From contig JBBRAM010000008.1 in NCBI GenBank assembly GCA_038206765.1, positions 1 to 64,000 on the forward strand: a DNA stretch of 64,000 bases, in the 5' to 3' direction. Below are positions 17,231-26,199 of this stretch, piece after piece (position 1 is the stretch's first letter; each line of letters begins with the position of its first letter). A model generated the notes under the pieces. The model was given only the letters and a program-made list of their open reading frames with translations. It did no database searches and was not told where the DNA came from. This DNA comes from UKL13-2 sp038206765. Lineage in GTDB: Bacteria; Pseudomonadota; Gammaproteobacteria; Burkholderiales; Usitatibacteraceae. The translations under genes were made by a program, and so were the position numbers.

Positions 17231-18802
17231 TCAATGTTTTAGCGTCTCGATGCGGCTGTAAAGAGTAGAACGCGAAACCCCCAGTATCCGAGCCGCATGC
17301 GACATATTGCCCTCCGCAATAGCAATAGCGGCGTCAATATACTGAAGCTCAAGTTCACGCAATTTAGTACCCAAATCAAAGGTGGCGTTTTTTTCAATAT
17401 CGGCTCGTGCGTTGAGCCAATTGGGCAGTCGAGACTCACCTGTAGAGGCATGAGACGCAGCCGGCGGTGTTTGCTGCATCCCCAATGCCGAATCCGCTTC
17501 CGGCTCAAACTCCTGCAGCAAATCGGCTAGCGAGACGGTGTAGCCGGAAAACTTCGCCGTAAGTCGGATGACGATATTTTTTAGCTCCCGGACGTTGCCC
17601 AAGAATCCGTACTGGAGCCATGCTTGGCGTGCCTCAGCGTCTAAATTAAACGGCTGCGTCGCCTTCGCGGCGCTGTGTGAGGGCGCGTACTTAGCGGCAT
17701 ATTGAGCGCGATAATGATCCATCAACTTTAATTTGTCATCGCCGCAGTCGCGCAGTGGCGGCACCAGAATCGAAAATACCGAGAGCCGGTGATAAAGATC
17801 AGCACGGAAGCGCCCCGCTTTGACTTCGGCTTTCAGATCACGATTGGTGGCAGCCACGATTCGGGCATGCGCCTGGCGAGACTGGGTCTCGCCAACGCGC
17901 TGAAATTCGCCGTTTTCAAGCACGCGCAGCAATTTTGGCTGCAAATCGAGCGGCAATTCGCCGATTTCATCGAGAAACAATGTGCCTTCACCGGCATCCT
18001 CAAAATAGCCAGATTTGGCAGTTGCGGCGCCCGTAAATGCGCCTTTTGCGTAGCCAAACAAGGTCGGCTCGACCAGACTGGCGGAAATCGCTGCGCAGTT
18101 GAGCGCCAAAAACGGTAACTTCGCACGGGGGCTCAAATCGTGCAGGGCTTTAGCCACCCGCTCCTTGCCGCTACCTGATTCGCCTTCAATTAGCGCCGGA
18201 AAAGTGGACGATGCGTAAAGATCGATCTGGTTTTTGAGCTTGCGCATTGGCAAGCTGTCGCCAATCAAGCCTTGTTGCGCATCGTCGTTTTCGGTGGCGT
18301 CAGCCGCATCCTTGCCTGCCAATGCCGCCAGCAGTAGGCGCCGTAAATGGCTTGGTTCGCAAGGCTTGGGCACCAATTCAGCGGCACCAAGGGCTCGTGC
18401 GCGGCGGGCATTGGATTCTTCATTTTGCCCTGACAACACCAAAATACGGATGTCTGGTGACCAAGAAAGCAGGTCTCCGACGAGCTTGAAACCCTCAGTT
18501 GGCAGATCGGGCAATGGCGGTAACCCAAGGTCAATCAATGCGAGCGCTGGCTGAAAGCGCCCACTTTTGAGTAGCGCAACGGCTTCGCTGCGCGATCCGG
18601 CCACTTCCACCTCAAAATCTGCCGCCAACACAAATGCCAAGCTCTCGCTAATCAGCGGGTCGTCATCGACAATGAGTAGGCGCGGCTTGATGGGCTCAGC
18701 GGGGCCTTTGGCGTTCGTCGCCGCGGCGTTTGTCACCGCGCCGTTTGTCGCCGCAGCGTTTGTTACAGGCTTTGCTGAGTTTGCCAAAGGTGAAGGTTCC
18801 AA
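17231..18802 (-). CDS. Sigma-54-dependent response regulator (PilR/PrsR-like)
   Basis: The order is receiver, AAA and Fis-type helix-turn-helix. The receiver has LLIVDDDP and phospho-acceptor ALIDLGLPP (Asp near residue 92). The AAA core has Walker A GESGSGKE, the sigma-54 contact loop GAFTGA near 257, and Walker B GTLFLDEIGE. The C-terminal DNA-binding helices are MSHAARILGVSRSTLYSRIE. The start is TTG at 18802 or TTG at 18787; neither has a strong ribosome site. The first 40 residues are a 15-bp-repeat-encoded Ala/Thr/Asn stretch. As first gene of the pilus locus it probably activates the -24/-12 promoter before mshL, with the kinase at 315-2108 as likely partner. Confidence 0.9.
   Translation of the reverse strand: MEPSPLANSAKPVTNAAATNGAVTNAAATNAKGPAEPIKPRLLIVDDDPLISESLAFVLAADFEVEVAGSRSEAVALLKSGRFQPALALIDLGLPPLPDLPTEGFKLVGDLLSWSPDIRILVLSGQNEESNARRARALGAAELVPKPCEPSHLRRLLLAALAGKDAADATENDDAQQGLIGDSLPMRKLKNQIDLYASSTFPALIEGESGSGKERVAKALHDLSPRAKLPFLALNCAAISASLVEPTLFGYAKGAFTGAATAKSGYFEDAGEGTLFLDEIGELPLDLQPKLLRVLENGEFQRVGETQSRQAHARIVAATNRDLKAEVKAGRFRADLYHRLSVFSILVPPLRDCGDDKLKLMDHYRAQYAAKYAPSHSAAKATQPFNLDAEARQAWLQYGFLGNVRELKNIVIRLTAKFSGYTVSLADLLQEFEPEADSALGMQQTPPAASHASTGESRLPNWLNARADIEKNATFDLGTKLRELELQYIDAAIAIAEGNMSHAARILGVSRSTLYSRIETLKH
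18711..18770. repeat. 15-bp in-frame tandem repeat in the regulator N-terminus
   Basis: Four units of a GCGTTTGTCGCCGCG type occur at 18711-18725, 18726-18740, 18741-18755 and 18756-18770. They encode repeated Ala/Thr/Asn/Val residues before the receiver domain. Confidence 0.75.
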
Positions 18803-19264
18803 ATTAGAAAATTAACCATAAAACTTGATTATCCGACCGCAACATGTCGCGATCATCAATCGCGTTAATGAAAATCGTTCGCTTGATAATTCTTTGCGCA
18901 CACTGCGCTCAAAATGCGAGAGTGCCGCACACAGAGTATTACCTGCCCATAGGGTATTTATCCAGCCCAATCGAAGCATCCCATTGTTTCGCCAACGAAA
19001 ATCACCAAAAATTTCAATCAATACCTTACAGTTTATGGTGAATAACGGTCGTTCCCATCGTCGTCCATTGGCCATGCTGGCTCAGCAATGCTAAAATACG
19101 AGTATAGCTTTCTTGTTACTGTTGGTAGTGTGTCGGTGATCAAAGCCATCGTGGTTCGCATGTTTTGAGCCCGTTTTGCGTTTAACCCTGTTCTGCCTCG
19201 GTATTTCCGCCTCTCTTGTTGCTTAATTTTTCTACAGCCGCTTCCTTATTTTACGGTACAACAC
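18803..19264. other. Divergent intergenic region, pilus regulator and mla operon
   Basis: The 462 bases lie between the minus-strand regulator and the plus-strand mlaF. Short frames occur on both strands but have no family features or ribosome sites. It must hold promoters for both directions; I could not assign clear -35/-10 boxes. Confidence 0.6.
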
Positions 19265-20113
19265 TTGTCTAGCACCCTTTTACCTTCCGTCGCTGAGCAG
19301 CCTTTAGTCCAGATCGAAAATGTCGATTTTGCCTATGGTAAACGCGCCATTTTGAAGGGCATCAGCCTTACGGTACCGCGCCGAAAAGTGGTGGCCATCA
19401 TGGGCGGTTCCGGCTGCGGTAAAACGACGCTGCTGCGCTTAATTGGCGGACAATTGCTCGCTTCAAAAGGCGTGGTACGTGTGCAAGGCGAAGATGTCGG
19501 CACCCTGGATCGTGAAGGCATGTACCAAATGCGCCGCAAGATGGGCATGTTGTTTCAGTTCGGCGCGCTGTTTACCGACATGAGCGTGTTTGACAACATT
19601 GCCTTTCAGCTGCGAGAACACACCGCGCTTCCAGAAGAGATGATTCACGACTTGGTGCTCATGAAGCTCAACGCCGTCGGGTTGCGCGGCACCGCCAAAT
19701 TATTTCCCTCTGAGCTTTCCGGCGGCATGGCGCGGCGCGTTGCCTTAGCACGCACCGTAGTGCTTGATCCCACCTTGATCATGTACGACGAGCCGTTTGC
19801 GGGTTTAGATCCCATCTCGCTTGCGGTAGTTGGGCAAACGATTCGCAAACTCAATGATTCGCTTGGCGCAACGTCGATCATCGTCACCCATGATGTGCAA
19901 GAATCGTTGCAGATCGTCGACTACTTATATTTCGTCGCGGACGGTAAAATTGTTGGTCAAGGCACACCCGATGAGATCCGCGCCTCAACCGAGCCGTACA
20001 TTAAGCAATTCGTTCACGCCGAATTGGATGGCCCAGTCCCGTTCCATTATCCGGCCCGGGCTTATGCCGACGACCTTAACCTAAACCCGTGCGCCGACAA
20101 GGTTGCCTTATGA
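19265..20113 (+). CDS. mlaF: Phospholipid transport ABC ATPase MlaF
   Basis: The 282-residue ABC ATPase has Walker A GGSGCGKTT, signature LSGGM, Walker B LIMYDEPFAGLD and switch His in IIVTHD, all typical of MlaF. It drives MlaFEDB, which moves phospholipids between the inner membrane and MlaC to keep the outer-leaflet lipid balance. The start is TTG at 19265; the next ATG is far inside the Walker A region. Its TGA overlaps the mlaE ATG (20110-20113). Confidence 0.95.
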   Translation: MSSTLLPSVAEQPLVQIENVDFAYGKRAILKGISLTVPRRKVVAIMGGSGCGKTTLLRLIGGQLLASKGVVRVQGEDVGTLDREGMYQMRRKMGMLFQFGALFTDMSVFDNIAFQLREHTALPEEMIHDLVLMKLNAVGLRGTAKLFPSELSGGMARRVALARTVVLDPTLIMYDEPFAGLDPISLAVVGQTIRKLNDSLGATSIIVTHDVQESLQIVDYLYFVADGKIVGQGTPDEIRASTEPYIKQFVHAELDGPVPFHYPARAYADDLNLNPCADKVAL

Positions 20114-20904
20114 TGTCAAAAATGAATGGGGCGATACGCAATTTGGGTTCGCGCGGCATCGATGCCATCTGGCGCGGCGGCTCCATTGCGCGTTTTTTCT
20201 TTTTGGTGCTGAGTCAGTCCGGCATGAGCTTTCGTCGCTTGCGGCTGACCATTCGGGAGATTTTTTTCTCTGGCGTAATGTCGCTGGTTATCATTATGGT
20301 CTCTGGCTTATTTATCGGCATGGTGCTGGGCTTGCAGGGTTTTGAGACCCTGCAAACATATGGCGCCGAGGAGCAAATGGGCGTGTTGGTAGCACTATCT
20401 TTGGTGCGGGAATTGGGCCCAGTTGTGACCGCCCTGCTTTTCGCGAGCCGCGCCGGATCGGCTATTACCGCGGAAATCGGCTTGATGAAGGCAACCGAGC
20501 AATTAAAAGCGATGGACATGATGGCAGTTGACCCGATAGCCCGTGTTGTTGCGCCGCGATTTTGGGCAGGCGTGTTTTCTATGCCGCTTCTGGCTGCGCT
20601 TTTCTCAGCGATGGGTATTTTTGGCGGTTATTTGGTGGCGATGATTTTGGTCGGCATTGATTCCGGCGTGTTCTGGAGCAATATGCAGGATGCTGTTGAT
20701 TTCCGATATGACGTTATGAACGGCGTTGTTAAGTCAATCGTGTTTGGTATTGCCATTTCAGTGATCGCCACGTTTGAAGGTTTCGATGCGGAGCCGACGG
20801 CGGAAGGCGTGTCCAGAGCGACGACGCGAACGGTGGTTACATCGGCGCTGACGGTGTTGGCGTTGGACTTGATGCTGACCGGCTTTATGCTTCGCCCCGT
20901 TTAG
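20110..20904 (+). CDS. mlaE: Phospholipid transport permease MlaE
   Basis: This MlaE-family permease has about five membrane helices (IFFSGVMSLVIIMVSGLFIG, SMPLLAALFSAMGIFGGYLV, SIVFGIAISVIATFEGF) and the conserved core LVRELGPVVTALLFASRAGSAITAEIG near residues 90-120. The start ATG at 20110 overlaps the mlaF stop by 4 bp; an earlier start at 20089 would lie inside mlaF. It forms the membrane channel of the Mla complex. Confidence 0.95.
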   Translation: MMSKMNGAIRNLGSRGIDAIWRGGSIARFFFLVLSQSGMSFRRLRLTIREIFFSGVMSLVIIMVSGLFIGMVLGLQGFETLQTYGAEEQMGVLVALSLVRELGPVVTALLFASRAGSAITAEIGLMKATEQLKAMDMMAVDPIARVVAPRFWAGVFSMPLLAALFSAMGIFGGYLVAMILVGIDSGVFWSNMQDAVDFRYDVMNGVVKSIVFGIAISVIATFEGFDAEPTAEGVSRATTRTVVTSALTVLALDLMLTGFMLRPV

Positions 20905-20977
20905 ATTTTTCGCACCCACTGGCGCAACTAATCATTCAACTAGAAACTTAGAACCACTACCGAGACGGAAAACAAGT

Positions 20978-21448
20978 ATGGAACGCAAAACAATGGATTT
21001 TTGGGTTGGTCTCTTCATGTTGCTGGGGTTCGCAGCACTATTGATGCTGGCCTTGCGCGTCGGCAATTTTGGTGCAGACCGCGTCGAAAGCACCTACTCG
21101 GTGGACGCACGGTTTGAGAACATCGGCAATTTGAAAGCCAAAGCGCCGGTGAAAAGCGCCGGCGTGTTGGTGGGGCGCGTGACGGAAATTCATTTCGATA
21201 ACGCCAAATTTCAAGCTGTCGTCACACTGGCACTCGACAAAAAATACAGCTTCCCCAAAGACAGCAGCGCATCGATTCTGACATCCGGCTTGTTGGGTGA
21301 GGTTTATGTCGGCTTGGATGCGGGCGGCGACGAAAAAAACCTCATTGCCGGGGATAAAATTAAGATTACCCAATCGGCAGTGGTTTTGGAAAAGTTAATT
21401 GGTCAATTTTTGTTCAGCAAGGCTAGTGAAGGCTCAGAGAAAAAGTAA
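20978..21448 (+). CDS. mlaD: Mla substrate-binding MCE protein MlaD
   Basis: The 156-residue protein has one N-terminal membrane helix (DFWVGLFMLLGFAALLMLALRV) and a single MCE domain (YSVDARFENIGNLKAKAPVK, SGVLVGRVTEI, SASILTSGLLGEVYVGL). MlaD forms a hexameric periplasmic ring that binds lipid above MlaE. GAGACGG lies about ten bases before the ATG. A perfect hairpin follows directly at its stop. Confidence 0.95.
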   Translation: MERKTMDFWVGLFMLLGFAALLMLALRVGNFGADRVESTYSVDARFENIGNLKAKAPVKSAGVLVGRVTEIHFDNAKFQAVVTLALDKKYSFPKDSSASILTSGLLGEVYVGLDAGGDEKNLIAGDKIKITQSAVVLEKLIGQFLFSKASEGSEKK

Positions 21449-21474
21449 ACGCTAACATTTTCTTTTTTAGCGTT
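21448..21474. repeat. Perfect 8-bp hairpin between mlaD and mlaC
   Basis: AACGCTAA (21448-21455) pairs with TTAGCGTT (21467-21474) around an 11-base pyrimidine-rich loop, beginning at the last base of the mlaD stop. No T-run follows. It could be an RNA processing or attenuation site that sets the amount of periplasmic MlaC relative to the membrane complex. Confidence 0.5.
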
Positions 21475-21585
21475 GTAAACGTGTGTGTCTGATCCAAGCT
21501 ATTCGCGTAAATCGTAAACGCATAACGCCATGAGGCCGTTAGTCTCCGCAGCAGCATCTTTTTATAATTTTGAAAGTACATAACC

Positions 21586-22203
21586 ATGTTGAAGCGAATT
21601 GTATCTGCGGCAAGCGTTGTCTTAGCCCTCGCCGCTAGTTCTGCGGCGTTTGCGCAAACCGCGCCGGATGAACTTGTCCGTAAAAATACCAGCGATATTT
21701 TGGCCGCCATTAAAGCCGATAAAGATTTGGCGGCAGGTGACCAAAAGAAGATTGAAAAATTAGCCGAAGAAAAAGTATTGCCATACTTCAATTTCGGTCA
21801 CATGACGCAACTCGCGGTCGGCCGCAACTGGAAGGAAGCATCTGACGACCAGAAAAAAGCACTGATTGAGCAATTCCGTTCCTTGTTGGTACGTACGTAT
21901 TCGACATCGCTGTCGCAATTTCGTAACCAAACCGTTGACGTTAAACCCCTAAAATTGGGTGCTGCTGACACTGACGTCATTGTGAAAACAATCATCGCTC
22001 AGCCAGGCGGACAGCCAATTCCAATCGACTACAGCATGGAAAAATTGCCGGACGGTTGGAAAGTATTCGACGTGTTGATTGATGGCGTGTCACTTGTGAC
22101 CAACTATCGCAGCTCGTTCAACACTGAAATTAAGGCTAACGGTATTGATGGCTTGGTAAAATCGCTGTCTGATCGGAACGCGAAAAACTCAGCGAAGAAA
22201 TAG
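21586..22203 (+). CDS. mlaC: Periplasmic phospholipid shuttle MlaC
   Basis: The 205-residue protein has a signal peptide (IVSAASVVLALAASSAAFAQ) and an MlaC/Ttg2D body: EKVLPYFNFGHMTQLAVGRN, then QFRSLLVRTYSTSL, PIPIDYSMEKLPDGWKVFDV and VSLVTNYRSSFN. MlaC carries lipids between the MlaA lipoprotein at the outer membrane and MlaFEDB. No mlaA gene is present here, so it must lie elsewhere. Confidence 0.95.
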   Translation: MLKRIVSAASVVLALAASSAAFAQTAPDELVRKNTSDILAAIKADKDLAAGDQKKIEKLAEEKVLPYFNFGHMTQLAVGRNWKEASDDQKKALIEQFRSLLVRTYSTSLSQFRNQTVDVKPLKLGAADTDVIVKTIIAQPGGQPIPIDYSMEKLPDGWKVFDVLIDGVSLVTNYRSSFNTEIKANGIDGLVKSLSDRNAKNSAKK

Positions 22204-22246
22204 CCCGAAGCGGTAGTGCTAAGCCATAACTCACCAGAGTAAAAAA

Positions 22247-22588
22247 GTGCCTAACGATCACACCAGTACTATCGTCGGCGAGACCTTAAAGCTCGCCGGC
22301 GCTCTCAATTTGGCGAGCATGCCGCGCTTGCTTGGCGAGACGTCAGCCTACGCGGCGCAGCACAACTTGCCCGATTGCTTATCAATTGATTTTACCGACG
22401 TCACCGAAATTGATTCTTCTGGTGTGGCCCTGCTGCTGCACTGGCGGCGTGAAGCTTTGAAATTGGGCAAAGCGCTGCGGTACGTACATTTGCCGCCCAA
22501 CCTGAGTTCATTGGCCGAACTCTATGGCGTGGATGAGCTGATTCATTGCCCTTTTAGTGCGCAACACAATCAAACCGTTGAGACATGA
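22247..22588 (+). CDS. mlaB: STAS-domain protein MlaB
   Basis: This 113-residue STAS protein has the signature SIDFTDVTEIDSSGVALLLHW, which includes the conserved Asp-Ser-Ser-Gly loop. MlaB binds MlaF in the cytoplasm and supports assembly and activity of the transporter. The start is GTG at 22247, about 43 bases after mlaC. It closes the mla operon. Confidence 0.9.
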   Translation: MPNDHTSTIVGETLKLAGALNLASMPRLLGETSAYAAQHNLPDCLSIDFTDVTEIDSSGVALLLHWRREALKLGKALRYVHLPPNLSSLAELYGVDELIHCPFSAQHNQTVET

Positions 22589-22668
22589 TTGGATTCCCTC
22601 CATTCTTTTAATCTGGTTTTTGAGGCGCGTTTTCAAATTTAAGAATCCACCCACGCAAGCGGCATCCA

Positions 22669-23610
22669 ATGGTTTATGCAATCGACGTTGCCAACGTCGA
22701 AAAAAAATACGGTTCATTTACGGCGTTAGCGGGCGTTTCGTTGCAGGTCGAGCAGGGCGAATTTTTCGCCCTCTTGGGTCCTAATGGTGCCGGCAAAACC
22801 ACACTGATTTCCACCCTCGCAGGGCTGACGCACCCCAGTGCAGGCACGCTGAAGGTAATGGGACATGATGTCGTCACCGATTATCGCGAGGCCCGTAGGG
22901 CGCTTGGCATCGTGCCGCAAGAAATTGTGTTTGATCCTTTTTTCTCGGTACGTGAAACGCTGCAATTTCAGGCAGGCTATTTTGGAATTGCCCGCACCGC
23001 TCAACTCGATTCGTGGATTGATGAGTTGCTCGCCAAGCTCTCGCTCACCGATAAAGCCAGCAAGAATATGCGGCAGCTGTCTGGCGGCATGAAGCGCCGC
23101 GTCCTGGTAGCACAAGCGCTGGTGCATCGCCCACCAGTCATTGTGTTGGACGAACCAACCGCGGGTGTCGATGTGGAATTGCGCCAAACCTTGTGGAGCT
23201 TTATTCGTGAGCTGAACACAAAAGGCCACACTATTTTATTGACCACCCATTACCTCGAAGAAGCACAGCAGCTTTGCTCGCGAATTGCCATGATGAAGCT
23301 CGGCAAAATTGTCGCGCTCGATACCACCGATCATTTATTAAACGCATTTTCCGAACGGGTCTTACGGGTCAAGTTGGCTGGCGAATTGCCTCAGCCATTG
23401 GTGTCACAGCGCATCAAACAAGAAGGCAAGGCTGAAAATTGCTGGCACTATTTTTCGATCCACGATTACGCCGAAGTTGAAGTGTTGCTTTCCCGTTTGC
23501 GCGAAGCGGGTGCGGTCATCACTAATCTCGAAGTAACAGAGCCCGAATTAGAAGAAGTGTTTGTAAAAATCATGAACCAGAGCGAATCCTCGGTGGGGAA
23601 TGCGGCATGA
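22669..23610 (+). CDS. yadG: ABC-2 type exporter ATPase (YadG-like)
   Basis: The 313-residue ABC ATPase has Walker A GPNGAGKTT, signature QLSGGMKRR, Walker B VIVLDEPTAGVD and switch LLTTHYLEE, as in YadG/CcmA-like drug or polysaccharide exporters. It sits after mlaB and overlaps the permease gene by 4 bp (ATGA at 23607). The substrate is unknown. The link to mla and bolA-murA is conserved in Betaproteobacteria, from recalled gene order. Confidence 0.9.
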   Translation: MVYAIDVANVEKKYGSFTALAGVSLQVEQGEFFALLGPNGAGKTTLISTLAGLTHPSAGTLKVMGHDVVTDYREARRALGIVPQEIVFDPFFSVRETLQFQAGYFGIARTAQLDSWIDELLAKLSLTDKASKNMRQLSGGMKRRVLVAQALVHRPPVIVLDEPTAGVDVELRQTLWSFIRELNTKGHTILLTTHYLEEAQQLCSRIAMMKLGKIVALDTTDHLLNAFSERVLRVKLAGELPQPLVSQRIKQEGKAENCWHYFSIHDYAEVEVLLSRLREAGAVITNLEVTEPELEEVFVKIMNQSESSVGNAA

Positions 23611-24362
23611 TCGGCTTCCAAACGCTCCTCAAAAAAGAAATACTGCGCTTTTGGAAAGTTGCGTTCCAAACCGTCGCGGCGCCGGTACTCACGTCGATGC
23701 TGTATCTGCTCATCTTTGCACATGTCATGGCAGGCTCCAACGCGGCATTTGAAGGTGTGAGCTACGAACAATTTCTCATTCCGGGTTTGGCGATGATGAC
23801 GATGCTGCAAAACGCCTTCGCGAATTCATCCTCATCACTGATCCAATCAAAAATCACCGGCAATATCTTGTTCATTTTGCTGCCGCCTTTAACCCCGTGG
23901 AATTATTATGGTGCATATGTGCTAGCCGCCGTGGTGCGTGGCTTGGCGGTCGGCGCGGGGGTGTTCCTCGTCGGCATTTTCTTGGCGCATATCCCGGTTC
24001 ACAACATGGCGTGGATCCTGGTATTCGCGTTATTCGGCAGCGCGATGATGGCAGCGCTCGGTATTATTGCCGGACTATGGGCCGACAAATTTGACCAAAT
24101 CGCCGCGTTTCAAAATTTTATTATCATGCCGCTGACGTTTTTATCCGGTGTGTTTTACTCTATTCACTCGCTGCCGATATTCTGGCAAAACCTGTCGCAT
24201 CTCAATCCGTTTTTCTACATGATTGACGGTTTCCGCTATGGATTCTTCGGCAAATCCGACGTCTCGGTGTGGTTATCGCTCGCTGTCACGGCGGGCGCAT
24301 TTTTTTGCCTTTCGATTGCCACCTTGCACCTGTTAAAATCGGGATACAAGCTTAGACAGTAA
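23607..24362 (+). CDS. yadH: ABC-2 type exporter permease (YadH-like)
   Basis: The 251-residue protein has six hydrophobic segments typical of ABC-2 permeases (for example APVLTSMLYLLIFAHVMAG and IMPLTFLSGVFYSIHSLP). The conserved FLSGVFYSIHSLPIFWQ-type motif and NPFFYMIDGFRYGFFG lie before the last helix, as in YadH. It pairs with the overlapping upstream ATPase. Substrate unknown. Confidence 0.9.
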   Translation: MIGFQTLLKKEILRFWKVAFQTVAAPVLTSMLYLLIFAHVMAGSNAAFEGVSYEQFLIPGLAMMTMLQNAFANSSSSLIQSKITGNILFILLPPLTPWNYYGAYVLAAVVRGLAVGAGVFLVGIFLAHIPVHNMAWILVFALFGSAMMAALGIIAGLWADKFDQIAAFQNFIIMPLTFLSGVFYSIHSLPIFWQNLSHLNPFFYMIDGFRYGFFGKSDVSVWLSLAVTAGAFFCLSIATLHLLKSGYKLRQ

Positions 24363-24531
24363 ATAGAAAGCAAGGCATGGCCAACAAAAGCACAAACTGA
24401 CTTTTGTCGGATTGAAAAGCATGAAATCGTCGGCAAAATCAGACGATTCCATGCTTAAACATTAATAAACAATCATTTAGAAATCATTCAAATGCAGCGA
24501 TGCTAGCGTCGCTCGGAAAAGAAAGCACACC

Positions 24532-24774
24532 GTGGTCACACCTGAACAAATTGAAGGCTACCTTCGCGCCAAACTCGATTGCCCGCATCTCGCCGTCGAA
24601 GGCGATGGCGCACATTTCCAAGCTGTGATCGTCTGTGCCGCGTTCGAGGGCAAAACCCGTGTCGCGCGCCACCAAATTGTGTACGGTGCATTGGGCGAGC
24701 GTATGCGCGAGGAGATCCACGCGCTCTCGATGCAAACCCTCACGCCTGCTGAATGGCAAGCTGCGGCAGCATAA
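24532..24774 (+). CDS. ibaG: BolA family protein (IbaG-like)
   Basis: The 80-residue protein has the BolA core: HLAVEGDGAHFQAVIVCAAF, then RVARHQIVYGALGERMREEIHALS. The position just before murA matches ibaG/yrbA in many proteobacteria. BolA proteins of this type bind monothiol glutaredoxin and Fe-S clusters. The start is GTG at 24532, with GGAAAAG upstream. Confidence 0.92.
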   Translation: MVTPEQIEGYLRAKLDCPHLAVEGDGAHFQAVIVCAAFEGKTRVARHQIVYGALGERMREEIHALSMQTLTPAEWQAAAA

Positions 24775-24791
24775 ATTCAATTTTGTTTCGC

Positions 24792-24871
24792 GGTTCGCTT
24801 AGGTTCATTCAGGCTCAGTAAGGTTCTCTAAGGCTCACTACGGCTCACTAAGGCTCTTCTAGGTTCGTAAA
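24792..24871 (+). repeat. 10-bp periodic repeat (GGYTC-N5), eight units, before murA
   Basis: GGTTC or GGCTC recurs exactly every 10 bases at 24792, 24802, 24812, 24822, 24832, 24842, 24852 and 24862, and a partial GGTAA follows at 24872. Most units are preceded by A or AA, giving AAGG-like motifs. The run fills the gap between ibaG and murA and ends 15 bases before the murA ATG. Confidence 0.85.
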
Positions 24872-24886
24872 GGTAACCCCATCATC

Positions 24887-26146
24887 ATGCAGAAACTCAA
24901 AATTCACGGCGGTCACCCGCTCAAAGGCGATGTGCGTATTTCCGGTGCAAAAAATGCCGCGTTGCCAATTCTAGCCGCAAGCTTATTGACCGCTGATCCG
25001 CTGGTGCTGTCGAACGTCCCGCAATTAAACGATATCGGCACAATGCTTAAGCTGCTTGCTGAAATGGGTGTGAAATCCGACCGCACTACCGATGCCGCCA
25101 CACTCAGAGCTGACAACCTGACGAATTTGGTTGCGTCTTACGATTTGGTAAAAACCATGCGTGCTTCGATTCTGGTATTGGGGCCACTGGTGGCGCGGTT
25201 CGGGGAAGCACGGGTGTCCTTGCCCGGCGGCTGCGCGATTGGTGCGCGGCCCGTTGATCTGCATATCAAAGGGTTGGAAGCGATGGGCGCAACAATCACG
25301 ATCGAGGCTGGCTACATTCAAGCCAACGCCAAGAAGCTCAAAGGCGCGCGGATCTATATGGACACCGTGACGGTTACCGGAACCGAAAATTTGCTCATGG
25401 CCGCCTGCTTGGCCGATGGCACGACTACGCTCGAAAATTCTGCCTGCGAACCGGAAGTGGTTGACCTCGCTGAATGTCTGATCAAAATGGGCGCAAAGAT
25501 TCGCGGGCATGGAACCGACGTCATTACCGTTGAAGGAGTTGCGGCTCTGCATGGTGCCGCCCACAGCATCATGCCCGATCGAATCGAAACCGGCACATTC
25601 CTAGCCGCGGTGACAGCCATGGGCACGGTCGGTGGCGATGTGCGCATCACACACGCGCAACCGCGCTCGCTCGATGCAGTGATCGAAAAGCTGCGTGCAT
25701 CGGGCGCAACGATCGCCTCAACTGATCACGAAATCCACATCAGCATGAACAAGCGCCCTAATGCGATCAGCCTTCGCACCGCGCCCTATCCTGCGTTCCC
25801 GACGGATATGCAGGCGCAATTTATTGCATTAGATTGTGTCGCCAGCGGCACCAGCGTTGTCACTGAAACCATTTTTGAAAACCGCTTCATGCATGTGCAA
25901 GAGCTGGTGCGATTGGGCGCCAAGATTGATATTGAAGGCAATACCGCCATCGTTCACGGCTTGAACAAACTCACCGGCACATCAGTCATGGCAACTGATT
26001 TGCGTGCTTCAGCGTGCCTCGTGATCGCTGGCCTAGTGGCCGAAGGCGAGACGATCATTGATCGCATTTATCACCTTGACCGTGGCTATGATCATATCGA
26101 ACAAAAACTGACTGCCATTGGCGCAAAAATCGAACGCGTGAATTGA
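24887..26146 (+). CDS. murA: UDP-N-acetylglucosamine 1-carboxyvinyltransferase MurA
   Basis: The 419-residue enzyme, normal for MurA, catalyses the first committed step of peptidoglycan synthesis: transfer of enolpyruvate from PEP to UDP-GlcNAc. It starts MQKLKIHGGHPLKGDVRISG, with the catalytic Lys in SGAKNAALPI and the active-site Cys in LPGGCAIGARPVDLH near residue 115, the fosfomycin target. A strong downstream motif is YPAFPTDMQAQF. A 10-bp repeat array precedes it. Confidence 0.97.
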   Translation: MQKLKIHGGHPLKGDVRISGAKNAALPILAASLLTADPLVLSNVPQLNDIGTMLKLLAEMGVKSDRTTDAATLRADNLTNLVASYDLVKTMRASILVLGPLVARFGEARVSLPGGCAIGARPVDLHIKGLEAMGATITIEAGYIQANAKKLKGARIYMDTVTVTGTENLLMAACLADGTTTLENSACEPEVVDLAECLIKMGAKIRGHGTDVITVEGVAALHGAAHSIMPDRIETGTFLAAVTAMGTVGGDVRITHAQPRSLDAVIEKLRASGATIASTDHEIHISMNKRPNAISLRTAPYPAFPTDMQAQFIALDCVASGTSVVTETIFENRFMHVQELVRLGAKIDIEGNTAIVHGLNKLTGTSVMATDLRASACLVIAGLVAEGETIIDRIYHLDRGYDHIEQKLTAIGAKIERVN

Positions 26147-26199
26147 AATTGAACATATAAAATTAAAGCAGCAAAAATGATTACAACCACTCTATTTCT

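Noticed and set aside
24792..24871. Periodic repeat considered as a CRISPR array
   Set aside because: Units are 10 bases with no spacers of 25-40 bases and no cas genes; it is a simple periodic repeat.
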